Shown in pieces: positions 24,649 to 37,169 of a DNA stretch of 64,000 bases. A program made the translations under genes and the position numbers. This DNA is from Quercus robur (lineage: Eukaryota; Streptophyta; Magnoliopsida; Fagales; Fagaceae). Position 1 is the first letter of the stretch. Each line of letters starts with the position of its first letter. The stretch is taken from contig NC_065535.1 in NCBI RefSeq assembly GCF_932294415.1, positions 8,717,001 through 8,781,000 on the forward strand, in the 5' to 3' direction. The notes below the pieces were generated by a model. It had not been told where the DNA came from. It made no database searches and saw nothing but the letters and a program-made list of their open reading frames with translations.

Positions 24649-27600
24649 TCATTCATCACCATCACTCTTGATATATGAAACGACAACAGTGATGTCATCA
24701 AGCTTGCCACCATAATAGCGGAACCCAGCATCTTGAGCAGCAGTGGAAAAAGGTGTCTGCCGGTCTCTGTCCTGTGCTCGTTGGCGTGCCAGTGCCGCTA
24801 TCTTCTGAGCTGTCACCTGAGGCCCTAGGCCAGCTCTCATGGCATGAACAACTATTGCAGTAATCTCAGTGTTGTACAAGTTGTCAAACAGTCCATCAGT
24901 GCCAGCAATTATAACATCTCCCGGAGCAACAGCAATTGTAAAAACCTAAATCAAACATACACCACTAGTCTCAACAACACATTCTATAATCAATAAAGTG
25001 AGTTTAATTACATATTAATAAATTCATAATTATTCTGTCAGTCACCCCTGTTTTTTGTAGTAGAGCACTAGAGTTCTACAAATAGAAAAAGATACCTGAA
25101 CACAGTAAATTAAATGCCTATCAACCAAGATTTACTTCAGGATATGAGAAAACTTTAATTTAAAAAGAGATTATATTCAATAAATATGTGGTGTAAAACC
25201 CAAGTTTTACTCCATCAATCCCAATATGCCACATCATCATATTACATATTAAAGAATAGGCACAACAACACTCAATCAATTCTAATACCTATTTGAAAAT
25301 CTAACTTAATTGGGAGTTTATTGAGATGTTATTATGTGTGGTAGGAAGTATTAAATTTTAAGAAAAAACCTGATGTGGATAATGTAAAACATTGTAAAAC
25401 ATGGGCAATCTCTTATGCGTGGCAATCTCTTATTGGATAATGTAAAACATGGGTTTTACACTCCACCCTTGCCAAATTCGGACTCTTAAAAAAATCATGA
25501 TTAAGTAGAAGCAATTTAATTAGGAAAAATTTACTAGAAACATTGTAATTAATGGCATCACCCAGGATATTAGCTAAATAATAATAAAAATATTCAGGAT
25601 ATTCAGGAAAATAGTGTGATAAATAATATCAGGTATCACATGAATGCTAAGCTATAACACATCACTTTACAGTGACAGTGCAAATATGTTCCCTGAGGAA
25701 AAGTTTTAGCCCTCCCACAAAATATACGAATGACATTCATTCCTTAAAAATATATAAAAGGAGCATGATAAATATTTTCAGTTTCAGGCTACAATTTGGT
25801 TCCTCATAACTAACATTTGCAGGAAGAGGAGAGAGAGAGTAATGGGCACAGACCTGACCAGAGCTAGGTAAATCACCATTATTTCCACTTTCCAGTTGAT
25901 AGGTGAAATTAAAATCATGCTGTTGCACAGGAGATCGAAAAACGGTGCACCCATCCCGGACCACCATAAAGCCACTGTCCCCTAAATTAATTGCATTAAC
26001 ACCCTGGAATGAAAGAAAGGAAAAGAAAAAAAGCATTTAATTATGTCACCATCTAGTATGATAAATTAGAAGACTCCTTATTTCAAGCAAGTAAAATTCC
26101 AAAAGGTTCACCATTTATACAGGGTCAAGAAAGAAAAAAGTCTTCAAAAACTAGACAACTCATTCACTCCCTCAAGTAACAAATGATAAAATTCCTCTAA
26201 ATCAGGGGAGAAAGTCACCTAAACCCTCCATAGCTGATTGATGGCAGAGTGGTAATATTATTGGAAATAGAATATCTTGGAAGCCTAATGCTAAAACTAT
26301 AGGTCGCACAATATCTATAAAGACTCTATGGTCTAGGAGAAACAACCAATTCTGGATCAAAATTAACTTTCTTAAGGTTATAATCAATAGTTAGCAACCA
26401 TAGGTATAATTTATTTAGTTTGTAACTGTAGTTCAGTTATGGGGCCTTTGTGTTTTGTCCTTTAACTTCATTTATTAGTCAAAATCCCATCAGAACAAGA
26501 GCCCACACTATAATACCTAATATCATTATTTCTCAGCACCAAAAAAGAGCATATTCAGGATCGTTTTTAGAGTTTGTTGATTTGAATTTGAAGAGCCTTG
26601 GTTGCTATATACTCTTCTTTTCTGCTGACTGCTGCATCATTACTGCTTAAAGGCAGTGTTCATCCCCAGTGATTGTCCTTTCTTGATAAAATACAGCCCC
26701 AACCATGTCCCTAAGCTAACACCCTTTGAGACCCTAAAACTCAAAAGTATTCCCCAACCTTTTCAGCCATCAGTAAACTCATTGTAACCAACCTTAATAC
26801 ACAAACATTTGTTGCTGTCCAAAACTCAACTAAAATTCTCAAAACTAAACCCTTTTTGCCTTTTATCATTAACCTCAAGCCTACTCAAATCATTATGAAT
26901 CAACAAACCCTAAGCCTTTCTTTAATTGTTATATACCCACTAATCATAATTTAGCATAACTCTAGCCCATTGTACAAAAAATAGTAAGCAGCTTATTAAA
27001 TCCATTCTACATCACTTGTGGAAGGAGCTGGCTCTCCAAATAAACCAAACGTTTGAAACTTGAACTTGATCCAAGTGTTACAAGTCCACTGAGCCACCTC
27101 AAGTCACTCCTGTCAATGTCAGTGCTCAAGAGCATATATATTGTATAGTAAATTTTAATGTTACTTCCTCAACACATAACACAACCCTGAGTTTTTATAA
27201 TTTTAATTCTGAAAAATCCGATGAAACTTACTGCCTTACTGGATTATCATAAACTGAGATTATCATGATCATACACCAAGACATAAATCAGCAGAAAAAT
27301 CCAAAAGAAGTAATAAGAAAATCATCTGCAAACTAACATGATAAGAAAACTCCAATACCTTGAACAAGTCAGGCTACAATTACACAATGTCTTTTAAAAA
27401 ATAATTTACTGGTTTTTCAGGAAAATGGCCAAATAAATCCAGAAACTAGAGACAGGCATAAAGGAATGGCTAAAATGGAAGAAGTATATACCTCTTCTGT
27501 GAGTGCTATGATGCATGCTGTTGAGGAACCTTTAGCTTTTGTGATTGAGTGAGCTTTCTCCAGGACCCTAGCAGGATCAATTGAACCCTTGGGCTCCTCT

Positions 27601-29459
27601 TTAACAGCATTTACTGAATGGGACATAAGTTCCCGGGAATATTGTCCAGCATCAACACCCAGATCTGCCCAGCCACCAACACCATCTGCCACCCCAATTG
27701 CTTGTTCATCAACACATATAAAGTGCGCATCCTCCCCACCAGTGTCTTCTTTATCAGGATGAGGCAGATAGCATGATCCTGAAAGCAGTTTCAGGGTTTT
27801 GCCTGCTGAGTTCTTCCTGCAAACAAAGCCAAGCAAAACCATAGATTTAAATTCCAGCACTTTACTGCATTACCTAACCATGTTAGGTTATTAAAAACCA
27901 CGATAAAATATTTTCACCAGAATCCTGTTAAAGTAAATAAATTCATTAAAAAAAGCACACACCCCAACTACACAGGAAGTATACAAAGGATGTGCCAAAA
28001 ATAAAGAATTTAGATCCAAGAATATATTTTAAAATTAAAAGGTCTTAATATTGAAGTGGCCCAAAATTTTTTTTTTTAAAAAAAGTGGCTTCTCTTAGGC
28101 TAGCTCAAAAGCTCCTACACTAACCAAGGTGACAACAAATTAGCTCTTCATACAGTGCAAGTACCACAAGCAGTAGTTCTGGACCATGGAGTTCATCCTA
28201 TACAAGCCATTGCTCCTCCAAATTCTCCATAACGATTGAAACTAGTAAATTATATAAGTAAATACGAAGAAGACAAAAAAAAAGTTTTTAAATGGCAAAG
28301 AAAAATCAAATGTAAGGTGGCTTGTTTCTAATACAATTATTAAAAAGAAAAAAGAAAGGCAGTATATAATCCATGAAGGAAAAGAACAACTGAGTGAGGG
28401 AGAAAGAGAGGCAGCTTTCACTTGTATAACATAACAATGTAAACAGAGACTATAAAAAATACAGAACAAAAGAAGAAAAAGTTACTGCCATTTGACATGG
28501 GTAGGGTTCAAGTATTTAATAGAAAATGATACACAAATAGGGTACCCTCTCTCTGTGGCTAATTTACATATGCATGTATTGGCTACAATCAACTGTACAT
28601 ATGTCTGTGTGTATACTTCAGATGACAACTACTTCAAAATTAAGCAGAGCATATCTCACAAAAAAGAATGGAATGAAGTTCTAGCAAACAACTTGAAAAG
28701 AGAAATATGGAAACTACATCAGTGAACATACTGTTCAGATGAATCTGTAGAATTTGCAAGCTGTTCCTCACGAGCAGAATTATCAAAGGACACATCAGGG
28801 GCAGTCCCAGCAGAGAAACATGTGGATGATGTGCTATGAAAATCTCTTGGTCCTGACCCCGTGTATGGGTGAGAAATGCACCACCTCTTCACAGCATTAC
28901 ATATGAAGTATCCATAAATCACATTATTGTTGGGTTGCTCACGTTTTTTCAGACTCATACTAGCTTTTCTGCAGCTCTCGGAACCTCTATTGCTGTAAAT
29001 GATACTGGAACTATCTGTTGTTAATGAAAGTGGCTTATGCCTTGAAGCCAAATTATCTAAGGAACATTCTCCCAAAACAGCTCTGGAACCACAAGCAGCC
29101 ATAGCTTTATTCAAGTGCACAGGTTCAGCAAGCGCGCAATCAATGTGATACGCACAGACCTGAAAGGAAGGCCCAGACACAGATGGAATAGACAGCATCC
29201 GCGAAAGTGCTCCAACAACAGAGATATTCCTTTTTCGGCTAACTAACTCCGATCTTGCAGCATAGACAGTTCCAGGTCTTAACAAAACGTGCAGGTCTGT
29301 ATGAGTCGAAGATGATAAAGTACTGAACAACCTAGAACTGCCAAACAACGATTTCCCTTGCCCGATTACCACATCGAACGGGTCCTGTAACCTAGCTTCT
29401 TGCCCTACAATCGACCTCTGGATTGCAGTTATTAGTCTCGAAAAATTAGTAGATGGCAT
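24649..29459 (-). CDS. PP2C55: PP2C-type Ser/Thr protein phosphatase (PP2C55-like)
   Basis: Four coding exons on the minus strand: 29459-28732, 27816-27492, 26003-25854 and 24945-24649. All junctions are GT-AG and in phase, giving 499 residues. The first exon encodes a 242-residue poorly conserved N-terminus (start MPSTNFSRL) that could be a targeting or regulatory region. The catalytic part carries the PP2C landmarks: GVADGVGGW (about 284-292), NLGDSGF (about 358-364), GTDGLFDN (about 416-423) and DDITVVV near the end, supplying the metal-binding aspartates. PP2C enzymes remove phosphate from Ser/Thr using Mg2+ or Mn2+. The sequence is closest by memory to plant 'probable protein phosphatase 2C 55', whose substrates are not established. 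The reading frame is intact. The subfamily name is less certain than the enzyme class. Confidence 0.88.
24946..25853 (-). other. PP2C intron 3
   Basis: A 908-bp intron with acceptor 'gatttag'. It holds an internal short repeat 'ggcaatctctta' / 'gtaaaacatggg' (25380-25460). No gene. Confidence 0.7.
26004..27491 (-). other. PP2C intron 2
   Basis: A 1488-bp intron with consensus borders, AT-rich. It has no recognisable repeat other than weak dispersed-repeat-like sequence and no embedded gene. Confidence 0.7.
27817..28731 (-). other. PP2C intron 1
   Basis: A 915-bp intron. The donor reads GTATGTTC after the second base of a Gln codon, and exon 2 supplies the third base. Nothing else is recognised inside. 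Confidence 0.75.
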
Positions 29460-30240
29460 TTTACCCTCTTAAACAAAACACTTTCAACTCAGTCCTTTTG
29501 CAAAGACCACTATTTTTACCACTATATACATAAGAAAATTTCATAACTCCCAGTACATCTATATGATTAAATTACTTAACAATAATAAATAAAATAAAAT
29601 ATTAAAAAAAAAAAACCCTTTTTCCTTCAATGTACCGCACCGATTTATAAACCTGAAAATGGAAATAAATAAGTATGGAATTCAGTAAAACAAACCTAAA
29701 ATAACACAGACAGCAAAATAATTTAAAAAAAAAAAAATGAAAACATCACATCTAAGATAGATAAACCCTTAATTATCAACATGAAATGAAACTCATTTAC
29801 AGGAACAACTGAGTTATTATATGATTGAAAGTGATAACTGATTTGCCAATTAATAACCAAAGCCAATATATCCAAAAAATAAAACCCAATAACAAAAATT
29901 TATTCAAATGGCAGCTACAGCTAGATACAATTCCTAGCAATAATTAATGAAATGAAATAAAATTAAAAAAACAATAAATAAAAAGGGTAACCCAGAAATT
30001 GATAGGTACTGATAAAACTCGTACCGTTCCTTCACAGTCGGAGCAATATTTGAAACGAAACCCTAAACTTTATAAACACCAGAAAAACCGAGCCTTATAT
30101 ATAAAGGCAGAAACTTTGGAGGTTAGGTGCGTGAGGGACACAGAGTCACGAGGTTTTCTAACTCTTTGAGATTTCGCAGCCTTTGAGGTTGGAAAAAAAA
30201 AACAAAAAAAAAAAAAAAAGAAAAAAAAAAACAGAGAAAA
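29460..30240 (-). promoter_or_regulatory. Probable 5' UTR and promoter region of PP2C
   Basis: AT-rich stretch upstream of the PP2C ATG. On the minus strand a 'tatatata' motif near 30094-30101 lies upstream of a possible leader exon, and 'aaggaacggtacgag' near 30032-30018 could be a donor-containing 5' UTR exon end. This is weak evidence: only composition and position support it. Confidence 0.3.
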
Positions 30241-30722
30241 AGACAGTCGATAAATTTCTTTGGAAGCTGCTAATACTAAAAGCGATGAAACCCTATTTTT
30301 TTGGTGTTTTTACCGACATTAATGATGTGCCATTATAACGATGTTTGGCGTTTTGACTGTTTTGACAATGGATAAGGTGTGGTATTTACGAAAGGTGTCT
30401 CAGTGTTTTTTGCACGTGGGGAAGGGTAGTTTGGTCTTTAGGGTTTAATAGAGTTTCAGGCTGGTACGTTGTTCGTGTGCTTTTTTTTTTTTTTTTTTTT
30501 TTTAGATTCATGTTTTTTTGTTTTTTGTTTTCATCCAAATTTGTAGGAGTTTTAAGGAAATGGTGTGGTGTACTTGCCTAGAGAAATTGAGAGAATTCAA
30601 ATGGTGCTTGATATTAACGTGTACCGTAGATTGTGGGGAATATACTTTTATATATTCTTCTTATTTGTAAACAAGTCCTGGACCCTCACTTTTTTATTTG
30701 TGATGTAACCTTCACATTTAAC
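30241..30722. other. Intergenic, no gene seen
   Basis: Unique-looking AT-rich sequence with a poly-T run at 30481-30503. Confidence 0.45.
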
Positions 30723-30733
30723 TAAGTTTTAAA

Positions 30734-30891
30734 CAGTGGATTTCAGTTAGCTCAATTGATAAAGTCTTTTATGGTTGTATAAAAATTTGGGTTCAATTTC
30801 CACTTACACCAAAAACTAATTGATGTCTTAATTTGATGATAAAAAGTTATCTTCAGGAGGAAATATCATAAGTTAAAACTCTCTCAAAAAT
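30734..30891 (+). mobile_element. tRNA-derived SINE, copy 2, with 11-bp TSD
   Basis: Same family as 22283-22430: 'tcagttagctcaattgataaag' (box A region), 'gggttcaatttcc' (box B) and 'ttgatgtcttaatttgatgat'. A target duplication taagtttta(a/g)a lies at 30723-30733 and 30892-30902. Confidence 0.8.
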
Positions 30892-30919
30892 TAAGTTTTA
30901 GATAATATATCCCTTTCTT

Positions 30920-31260
30920 TAAAAAAAAAAAAAAACGATAATGTATCCAATTTCAGGAAAAAAGAAAAGAAGAAAAAGAAAAGGAAAGATAATGTATCCA
31001 AATTCCTTTTTCTTTTTTTTTTTTTTTTTTTTTGAGAAAGTCCAAATTCCAAAGTTTACCGCAAAAGGAGATAATGTATCCAAAATTCTATCCAAAAATA
31101 AGATAGATGGTGCATCACCAAAAAAGAAGAAAAAAATAATCTTCTCAAAAAAAGAAAAAAAAAATACTATTTTTGAAATGGAAGTTAAGGGTTTTAATGA
31201 GTTTGATTCGGGAATCCAACCCAAGGGTTTAAATATTGACAATTAACAATTGGATTATCG
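30920..31260. repeat. A/T-rich simple sequence
   Basis: Alternating poly-A and poly-T runs with a recurring 'gataatgtatccaa' (30938, 30987, 31070). The overlapping Lys-rich and Phe-rich open frames on the two strands are composition artefacts. Confidence 0.7.
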
Positions 31261-31524
31261 ATTGAGATTGAAATTTACATTGTTAGTTACTCTCAACAAT
31301 TAGGGAGAAAACAGTCAAAAAAAAAAAACAATTAGGGAGAAAAGGCATTTGCTTTCGAAAGATCTCAGCCTCCCATTATTAGATTTGATTTTCGTCACCG
31401 AAATTTCAACCTCGTAGATGTCAAACTAGCCTACCATGGCCACGATCAAAGCTGTTTTGCCTGCAATTATATAGTGTACTCAAAATTTTATAATATCAAA
31501 CGGAAGGATTTCTATTACTTTAAT

Positions 31525-31895
31525 GTTTACAATGGAACATTTTTAAATTTTAGGATTTAATATTAGATCATACAAACTTTAGGCAATTCTAATAAAGGGT
31601 GGCCACTTGATAAGAAGAGTGTAACTATTTTTTGCAAAAAGAAGAAAGATAATTGTCACAGTCACAACCTAGGAGCATTAGTATTGGTGGTACTAAAAAA
31701 ACTATATTACTATGTTTATAAAGGAACTTTTTAAAAATTTAGGATTTAATATTAGATCATACCAAACTTTAGACAATTCTAATAAAGGGTGGCCACTTGA
31801 TAAGAAGAGTGTAACTATTTTTTGCAAAAAGAAGATAGATACTTGTCACAATTACAACTTAGGAACACTAGTATTAGTGGTGCTAAAAGGCTATA
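31525..31895. repeat. Tandem duplication of about 185 bp
   Basis: The block 'ggatttaatattagatcata', 'aattctaataaagggtggcc' and 'aagaagagtgtaactatttt' occurs twice, at about 31525-31705 and 31708-31895, with few differences. Confidence 0.85.
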
Positions 31896-32446
31896 TTGTT
31901 ATTTTTAGTACCACCAAATACCAAAATGTGGCTATATTTGTGGAGCCAAAGCCATATTTTTTGACTCCACAGCTACGGTACACAGCTACTTTTGACTATG
32001 CATTATAGCTCATATATAAAATAAATAAATAAATAAATTGTTGTGTTCATATTGCTTTTTAATAATAAAAAAATTTCTTTTGGTTGTATTCACACTACTT
32101 TTTAATAAATTTTTTTATTATTTTAATCAAATAGCTAAAAATATTGATTCATTGATATTAGGTGTATTGTAAAGTGAGAAGGTAAAGTAAATAAGGGTCA
32201 TGCTAACTAGTGCCCTTAGGGCATTGGTTAAGAATCCATTTTAAGAAAGTTTTAACATCATTTTTATGAGAAATGAAAAAAGCTGTCAAAATATTAATTG
32301 TTTTTTTTTTCTTTTCCCATAAAAACTTTCTTTAAATAGATTCTTAACCAATGCCTAAGGGTACTCGTTAGCATTTCCCAATAAATAAAGTAGCTTTTTG
32401 TGGAGCCATATTGTTGAATTTATGGCTCCACCAATGTGGGTGTTCT
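31669..32446. mobile_element. Possible TIR element with nested MITE
   Basis: The left stretch 'ggagcattagtattggtgg' and the inverted right stretch 'ccaccaatgtgggtgttct' suggest one TIR element. It carries the younger MITE 32195-32379. Borders are uncertain because the left arm is duplicated. Confidence 0.4.
32195..32379. mobile_element. MITE of 185 bp, about 42-bp TIRs, 9-bp TSD
   Basis: The left end GGGTCATGCTAACTAGTGCC and the right end, as reverse complement GGGAAATGCTAACGAGTACC, form long TIRs that continue through 'cattggttaagaatc'. The flanks are a(g/a)taaataa on both sides, 8 of 9 identical. The size and TSD suit a Mutator- or hAT-type MITE. Confidence 0.8.
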
Positions 32447-32449
32447 AGT

Positions 32450-33496
32450 GAAACCAACTCTAAGACAAAATTACACTTTTAACTTAAAATTTTATTGTTG
32501 TTTAATTGTTTTTATATTAGTCTCTTTAAGTTTGCAAACTTGGGGTCAATTTAATTTTACCCCAAAGTTCAAGGAGTGTGTTTGTATTTTTTTTTTCCTT
32601 CATATAATTACAATAGATGCAATTATCCTTACAATTATTGTAAGTGATAAAAGGGAAAACAAAGCAAGGTTTGTAGTCCTTACATTTTATAGCTTGTAGT
32701 TTAAATAATAATTCTTAGCTTTGTATCATTGTTGATTTTTGTACTTGTCTAATGTCTAAATATTATTGATTAAAGATAAGTTTAGAAATATCAAATACTT
32801 TTGTCAATAGTTACACAATTTGTCTAATTTTAATAAATATATATATATATATATATATATTGTAGTGCACATATCAAGGTTATGTAGCATTTAATTTACA
32901 TTTAATTTTGACAATTTTCTATTTCCAACACTGATAAAGATAGAGATCCATCTTGATTCACAGTTTCCAATTTTTTTCTTGATTCTGATGGATTGCTAAA
33001 AAACAAAAAAAAACAAGTTTTCGTATATAAGTTTTGCACGCTATGGTATTTTGTGCATAGGAATAGTAAAATATAAAACATAAACGTTTCCAAATTGCTT
33101 TAACATGCAAATTACAACAAACCCACTCTTTAAAACAATAGCCCAACCCTCTCTCAAAAAAAAAAAAAAGCCCAAAAAAAATCACAAATTACATCATCAA
33201 ACGTCGATCAATTTTTAATTTTCATCCCCATAGTTTCAATTTTTTTTTTTTTTTTCATTTCCGACTTTTAATTTAAATATGTTTCCAATGTAGTCGATAT
33301 GATAATCACATATTATTAAACCCCATAAACAACATAGTTTTGATATTAGAAACTAATGGGATTTAATCATGGCATTGTTTGGATAGAGAGAAGGATAGAA
33401 TCACTACATTAGAAACATGAGTGACATATGAAGAAAGTTGAAACTTTAGAGATGAAATGAAAACATTTCAACATTAGAACTTGTAATTTGTATAAG
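32450..33496. other. Spacer before the P450 array
   Basis: AT-rich, with (TA)n at 32838-32862 and poly-T at 33239-33256. No gene seen. Confidence 0.5.
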
Positions 33497-36400
33497 TTAA
33501 CCAAAACTCAACTTGAAATTCTCCTTCTCAGCTGTATTTGTGCACCATATTGAGAAATGTCGAACTACCATAGCTATGACAATCTTCGCCTCAATCATAG
33601 CTAAATTTTGACCTACACAGATTCTATGACCCAAGCCAAATGGGCAAAAAGAAGCTAAATGCTTTCGAGGCTCCATAAATCTCAATGGGCTGAACTTATT
33701 AGCATCTTCACCCCATATCTCAGTGTCATGATGGATTGCATGTAAGGCCAAATAAAGCTGTGTGTTAGCAGGAATGTCGAGGTTCCCTAGCTTAACCATC
33801 TTACATGTTTGTCTTATCGCCGTCACAGCCGAAGGATATAGTCTTAAGTGTTTCAATTGATTATCATGTTCGCCTGTTAAAAAACAAGGCAAGGCAAATT
33901 CTCGGTAAATAAAAGAAGTTCATTCTCAATGGATACAAAATAAGAATGAGAATATACTTTGTAACTTGAAAATAGTAATATAACTTATTGATTTTCCTTA
34001 TGATGTCTACATAAACCTTTTTCTGATTATGACAAAGTATATGATTGAATTCCATAATAGAAAAAACTTGCAACTCCTCTAGACGATGTTTCGAAAGTTG
34101 ATAGGCCAGAAAGAAATTGATCTTACAATTTTGAGATCGTTTAATTTCTCTGCAACTAGAATCCCATGTTCACCAAAGATGTGAACAACTTCTTCTCGTG
34201 CCTTGCTTTGCCATTCCTGATGTAGTGCTAGAAGTACAATTGCCCAAGTTAAAAGGTTAGCAGTTGTTTCCTTTCCAGCAAAGTAAAAGGTCTTGCATTC
34301 ATCTATGATTTCCTCAATCCCTAATCTTTCTTCGTCACCATGTTGATTCTTATAAGAAGACAAAATAGACCAAGAAGATTTCCTGAATCTTCTTTTGCCT
34401 TTTTGTTTGTCTCAATTAGCATCCTTATAGAGTCACGAGTTTCCTTATCTATTCTCCACCTTTCTTTGTTCATCTTAGTAGGCAAAAACCTATGCATTTA
34501 TAAGAAGCCAAAGAATCAGTTGAAACTCATCATTGGACCTATAACAAGAAGATAAATCCTATACAAAAACAAAACTCATTCGGCCTATTTCAAAAGGATG
34601 AAGTCCAAATTGCAAATTCCATTGAATTAAAGTCATATATCATTGTAATAAGCAAAAGCAGGGATAATGTGAATCCGTAATCCGATCATTGAGAAATAGT
34701 TAACCAAGTCAGAGAGGAACAACCTATGCTAGTATGAATTTGTTAAAAAAATGTAGTTTAGACTATGAACAAAAGCGGAAGGAAGTGAGTTTGTGTTTAA
34801 TAGACCTTTTATTTTTTTGATAGTGTTTAATAGACTTTGTCCACATAAATACTAACAAATTCTTTAGTGGGTATAATAAGTCACACAAATACTAACAAAT
34901 GAAATAATTAAGAGAATATATGAACATGTAGCTCCAGAATACAAGCCAGTGTGAAGCACTTGGATTGTAATTTCTTATTTTCTTGGAATAATATGTGATG
35001 GATTGGATCGTAGCCAATGGAACTTTTCATTTTTCTTCATTATCGTAGCCAATGAGAATTTCCTAAGATTCCATCTTAGAATATGCAATGAATGACTTTG
35101 TTGGCCTTTTGTGTGAAGCAATTATCACCTTAAAAAATAGCATTGAAAATGGGCTTGGCTTGCGTGACATATACTATATTACAATGGATGTGACACGATA
35201 TCCACATCATATGTGTCATCCAACGAGCACAGAAGCTTTGCCCTTTCAAAACTGACCCTCATTCTTAACAAAATTTCGTGTCTATACTTCGGCAGGCAAT
35301 CATAGAATTAAGGGAATTGAGACAAAAAGCATGAGTCACCAATCATAAACCACAGTGCTGCTTTATGTCAAACCACAACCACCAAGAAAGTAAGTCACAC
35401 CAATAGCATAGTGCACAGATTTTCCACTGAGTTTGAAATTTAGATGTTGGAACAAATTCAAATATTCAATATGTTTACCTGAACACAGGAATGTACACAT
35501 TTGCTATAACCTTGGAGAAAAGTACTATTTGCCGCTCTTGCAAGTTGAAAATGCGCCTCCCCCGTCAAAACTGCTTCCAAAAGCTGTTCTTGATATAACA
35601 TCTGCTGAGAGTTCATGAAACTCTTTGTGCACATCCATCTCAAACTCGTCACTATCTCCTCTAATTTCATCCCACTTATTGATCATCTTTGCAGTACTAG
35701 CCACAATCTCTGGTACCCAACACTGTAAAATTAAATTTTAAAAAAAGAATGGTCACGACTAATGATAGAGGACAAAGATCTTTTTATTGGATGTGAATTT
35801 TGACAAATCTGTAATTGAATTAAATTTTCTTCTTATATTGCTTGTGCTTGAAAAATTTTCAAAAAATAAAAAATATCAATAACTATGTCATCTATCAAAT
35901 ATTTAAATTTGAAGTTTTTATAATCTAAAATTACACATGAAAAATATATTTATGAATCGAATAATAAATAATATTTTATTAATACGAAATTTGATATAAG
36001 AATGTAAATAATATACAATCCAATAATTAAAAATATTTAATAATATTAATTTTTTTTTTTAGTGAAGGTGGTACCAAAAACTTTGTCCAATTAGAAATTT
36101 GTATCTATCAAACTTGTTCCACAATCTCTTTTTTTTGTGTGAATAAAAAAGGTTACCTTAACCTGCTCCATATTGAAGGCTTGGTTTGCGATTCTTCTAT
36201 GGATAGCCCATTTTTGACCACTAAGCCCAGCAAGTCCTTGACCAAAGAGCAATGCTGTCAATTTCGTACCGTACCAGCCGGAATATACCGTACCGGCCAG
36301 TAATCCGGTATGCTCGACCCCCCTGTTTCGTACCGGAAAAAATACCGGCCGTACTGGCCAATTTCAGGCAATACCGACCGGTACAGAAAAAAGTTTTTTA

Positions 36401-37169
36401 TTTTTTTTTTATTTTTAAGTTTTGTAATTTTTGAATTTTTGTTAAGAAAGAATGGTAACTTATTTGCATTAACTTATTAGTATTATTTGTTTTCTTAGTA
36501 TGCAATGGTAACTTTTAAGCTTTCTATTTTATTTTTTTCCCTTTTAATTGATACTAAAGTTTAAAACCATGAATAATTAGTTCTGAATTGAGGAAATGTT
36601 TTATGTTAAACTTTTATATTTATTATAATATATATATATATATATATATTTATAAATATAAAAAATAACGGCAAACCCGAAACGGTACATCGGTATTGAC
36701 CAGTATCCGAAATATATCGTACCAGTAGTCAAACCGATACGGCCTCCGATACGATATTGACATCCTTGCCAAAGAGTGGCCTAGCAAAGGGGTTCAAACT
36801 GATCTTTTCAAAGGACCCACCTGACTTTGTAAGGATTTCTTTAACCAAGTCCGGGTCGAATATTGCCAGCCTTGGCGTTGACCCGAACCACAACAAGAAG
36901 TTCTTACCGTACATGACTGACCATTTGTAGTAAAAAGGAGCCACACGGTTAATGATGTCGTGGCCCAATGGGATTGGCTTTGATAGAGCTTCAGCGAAAA
37001 TACTTTGGATCTCAGCCGTGCTCCCGGAGATCAGACGGTAGCCCGGGCCTCGTATGCCTTGTCTTTTGAAGTGTTTCTCAATTCTGTTTGGGACCCATAT
37101 GAACGAGTAAACGAGTTTCAAAAGTATGACAAGGAAGAATATCACAGCTAGAAGAAAAAGAAGATGCAT
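33497..37169 (-). pseudogene. CYP721A: CYP721A-type cytochrome P450, copy A (pseudogene)
   Basis: The four-exon CYP721A layout is recognisable on the minus strand: exon 1 37169-36157, exon 2 35722-35479, exon 3 34489-34127, exon 4 33873-33497. The N-terminal anchor, FAGKETT (I-helix) and [10 protein letters not shown] (heme loop) can all be read. Several lesions kill it. Exon 1 is split by a 507-bp element (36256-36762). Exon 2 is 244 bp instead of 245, with the frame lost near 35560. Exon 3 is 363 instead of 364, with the loss in an A-run near 34360. Exon 4 has an extra base just before the ExxR region. The C-terminus lacks about 60 bp that its sisters have between the beta-sheet region and the end. 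Copies B-E carry none of these lesions. Confidence 0.92.
36256..36762. mobile_element. TIR-like element (TACCGG-rich) inserted in exon 1 of copy A
   Basis: 507 bp, starting TGTCAATTTCGTACCG and ending in the inverse CGATACGATATTGACA, with many 'taccg' and 'gtacgg' words near both ends. It is directly bordered by an imperfect duplication of about 20 bp of exon sequence (36235-36255 and 36763-36782, 'tccttg(a)ccaaagag...'). Removing the element and one 20-bp copy returns exon 1 to exactly 486 bp, the size in copies B and C. The interior is AT-rich with (TA)n at 36630-36650. I do not recognise the family. Confidence 0.7.

Noticed and set aside
30919-31246. Lys-rich and Phe-rich open frames
   Set aside because: Produced by poly-A/poly-T runs on both strands.
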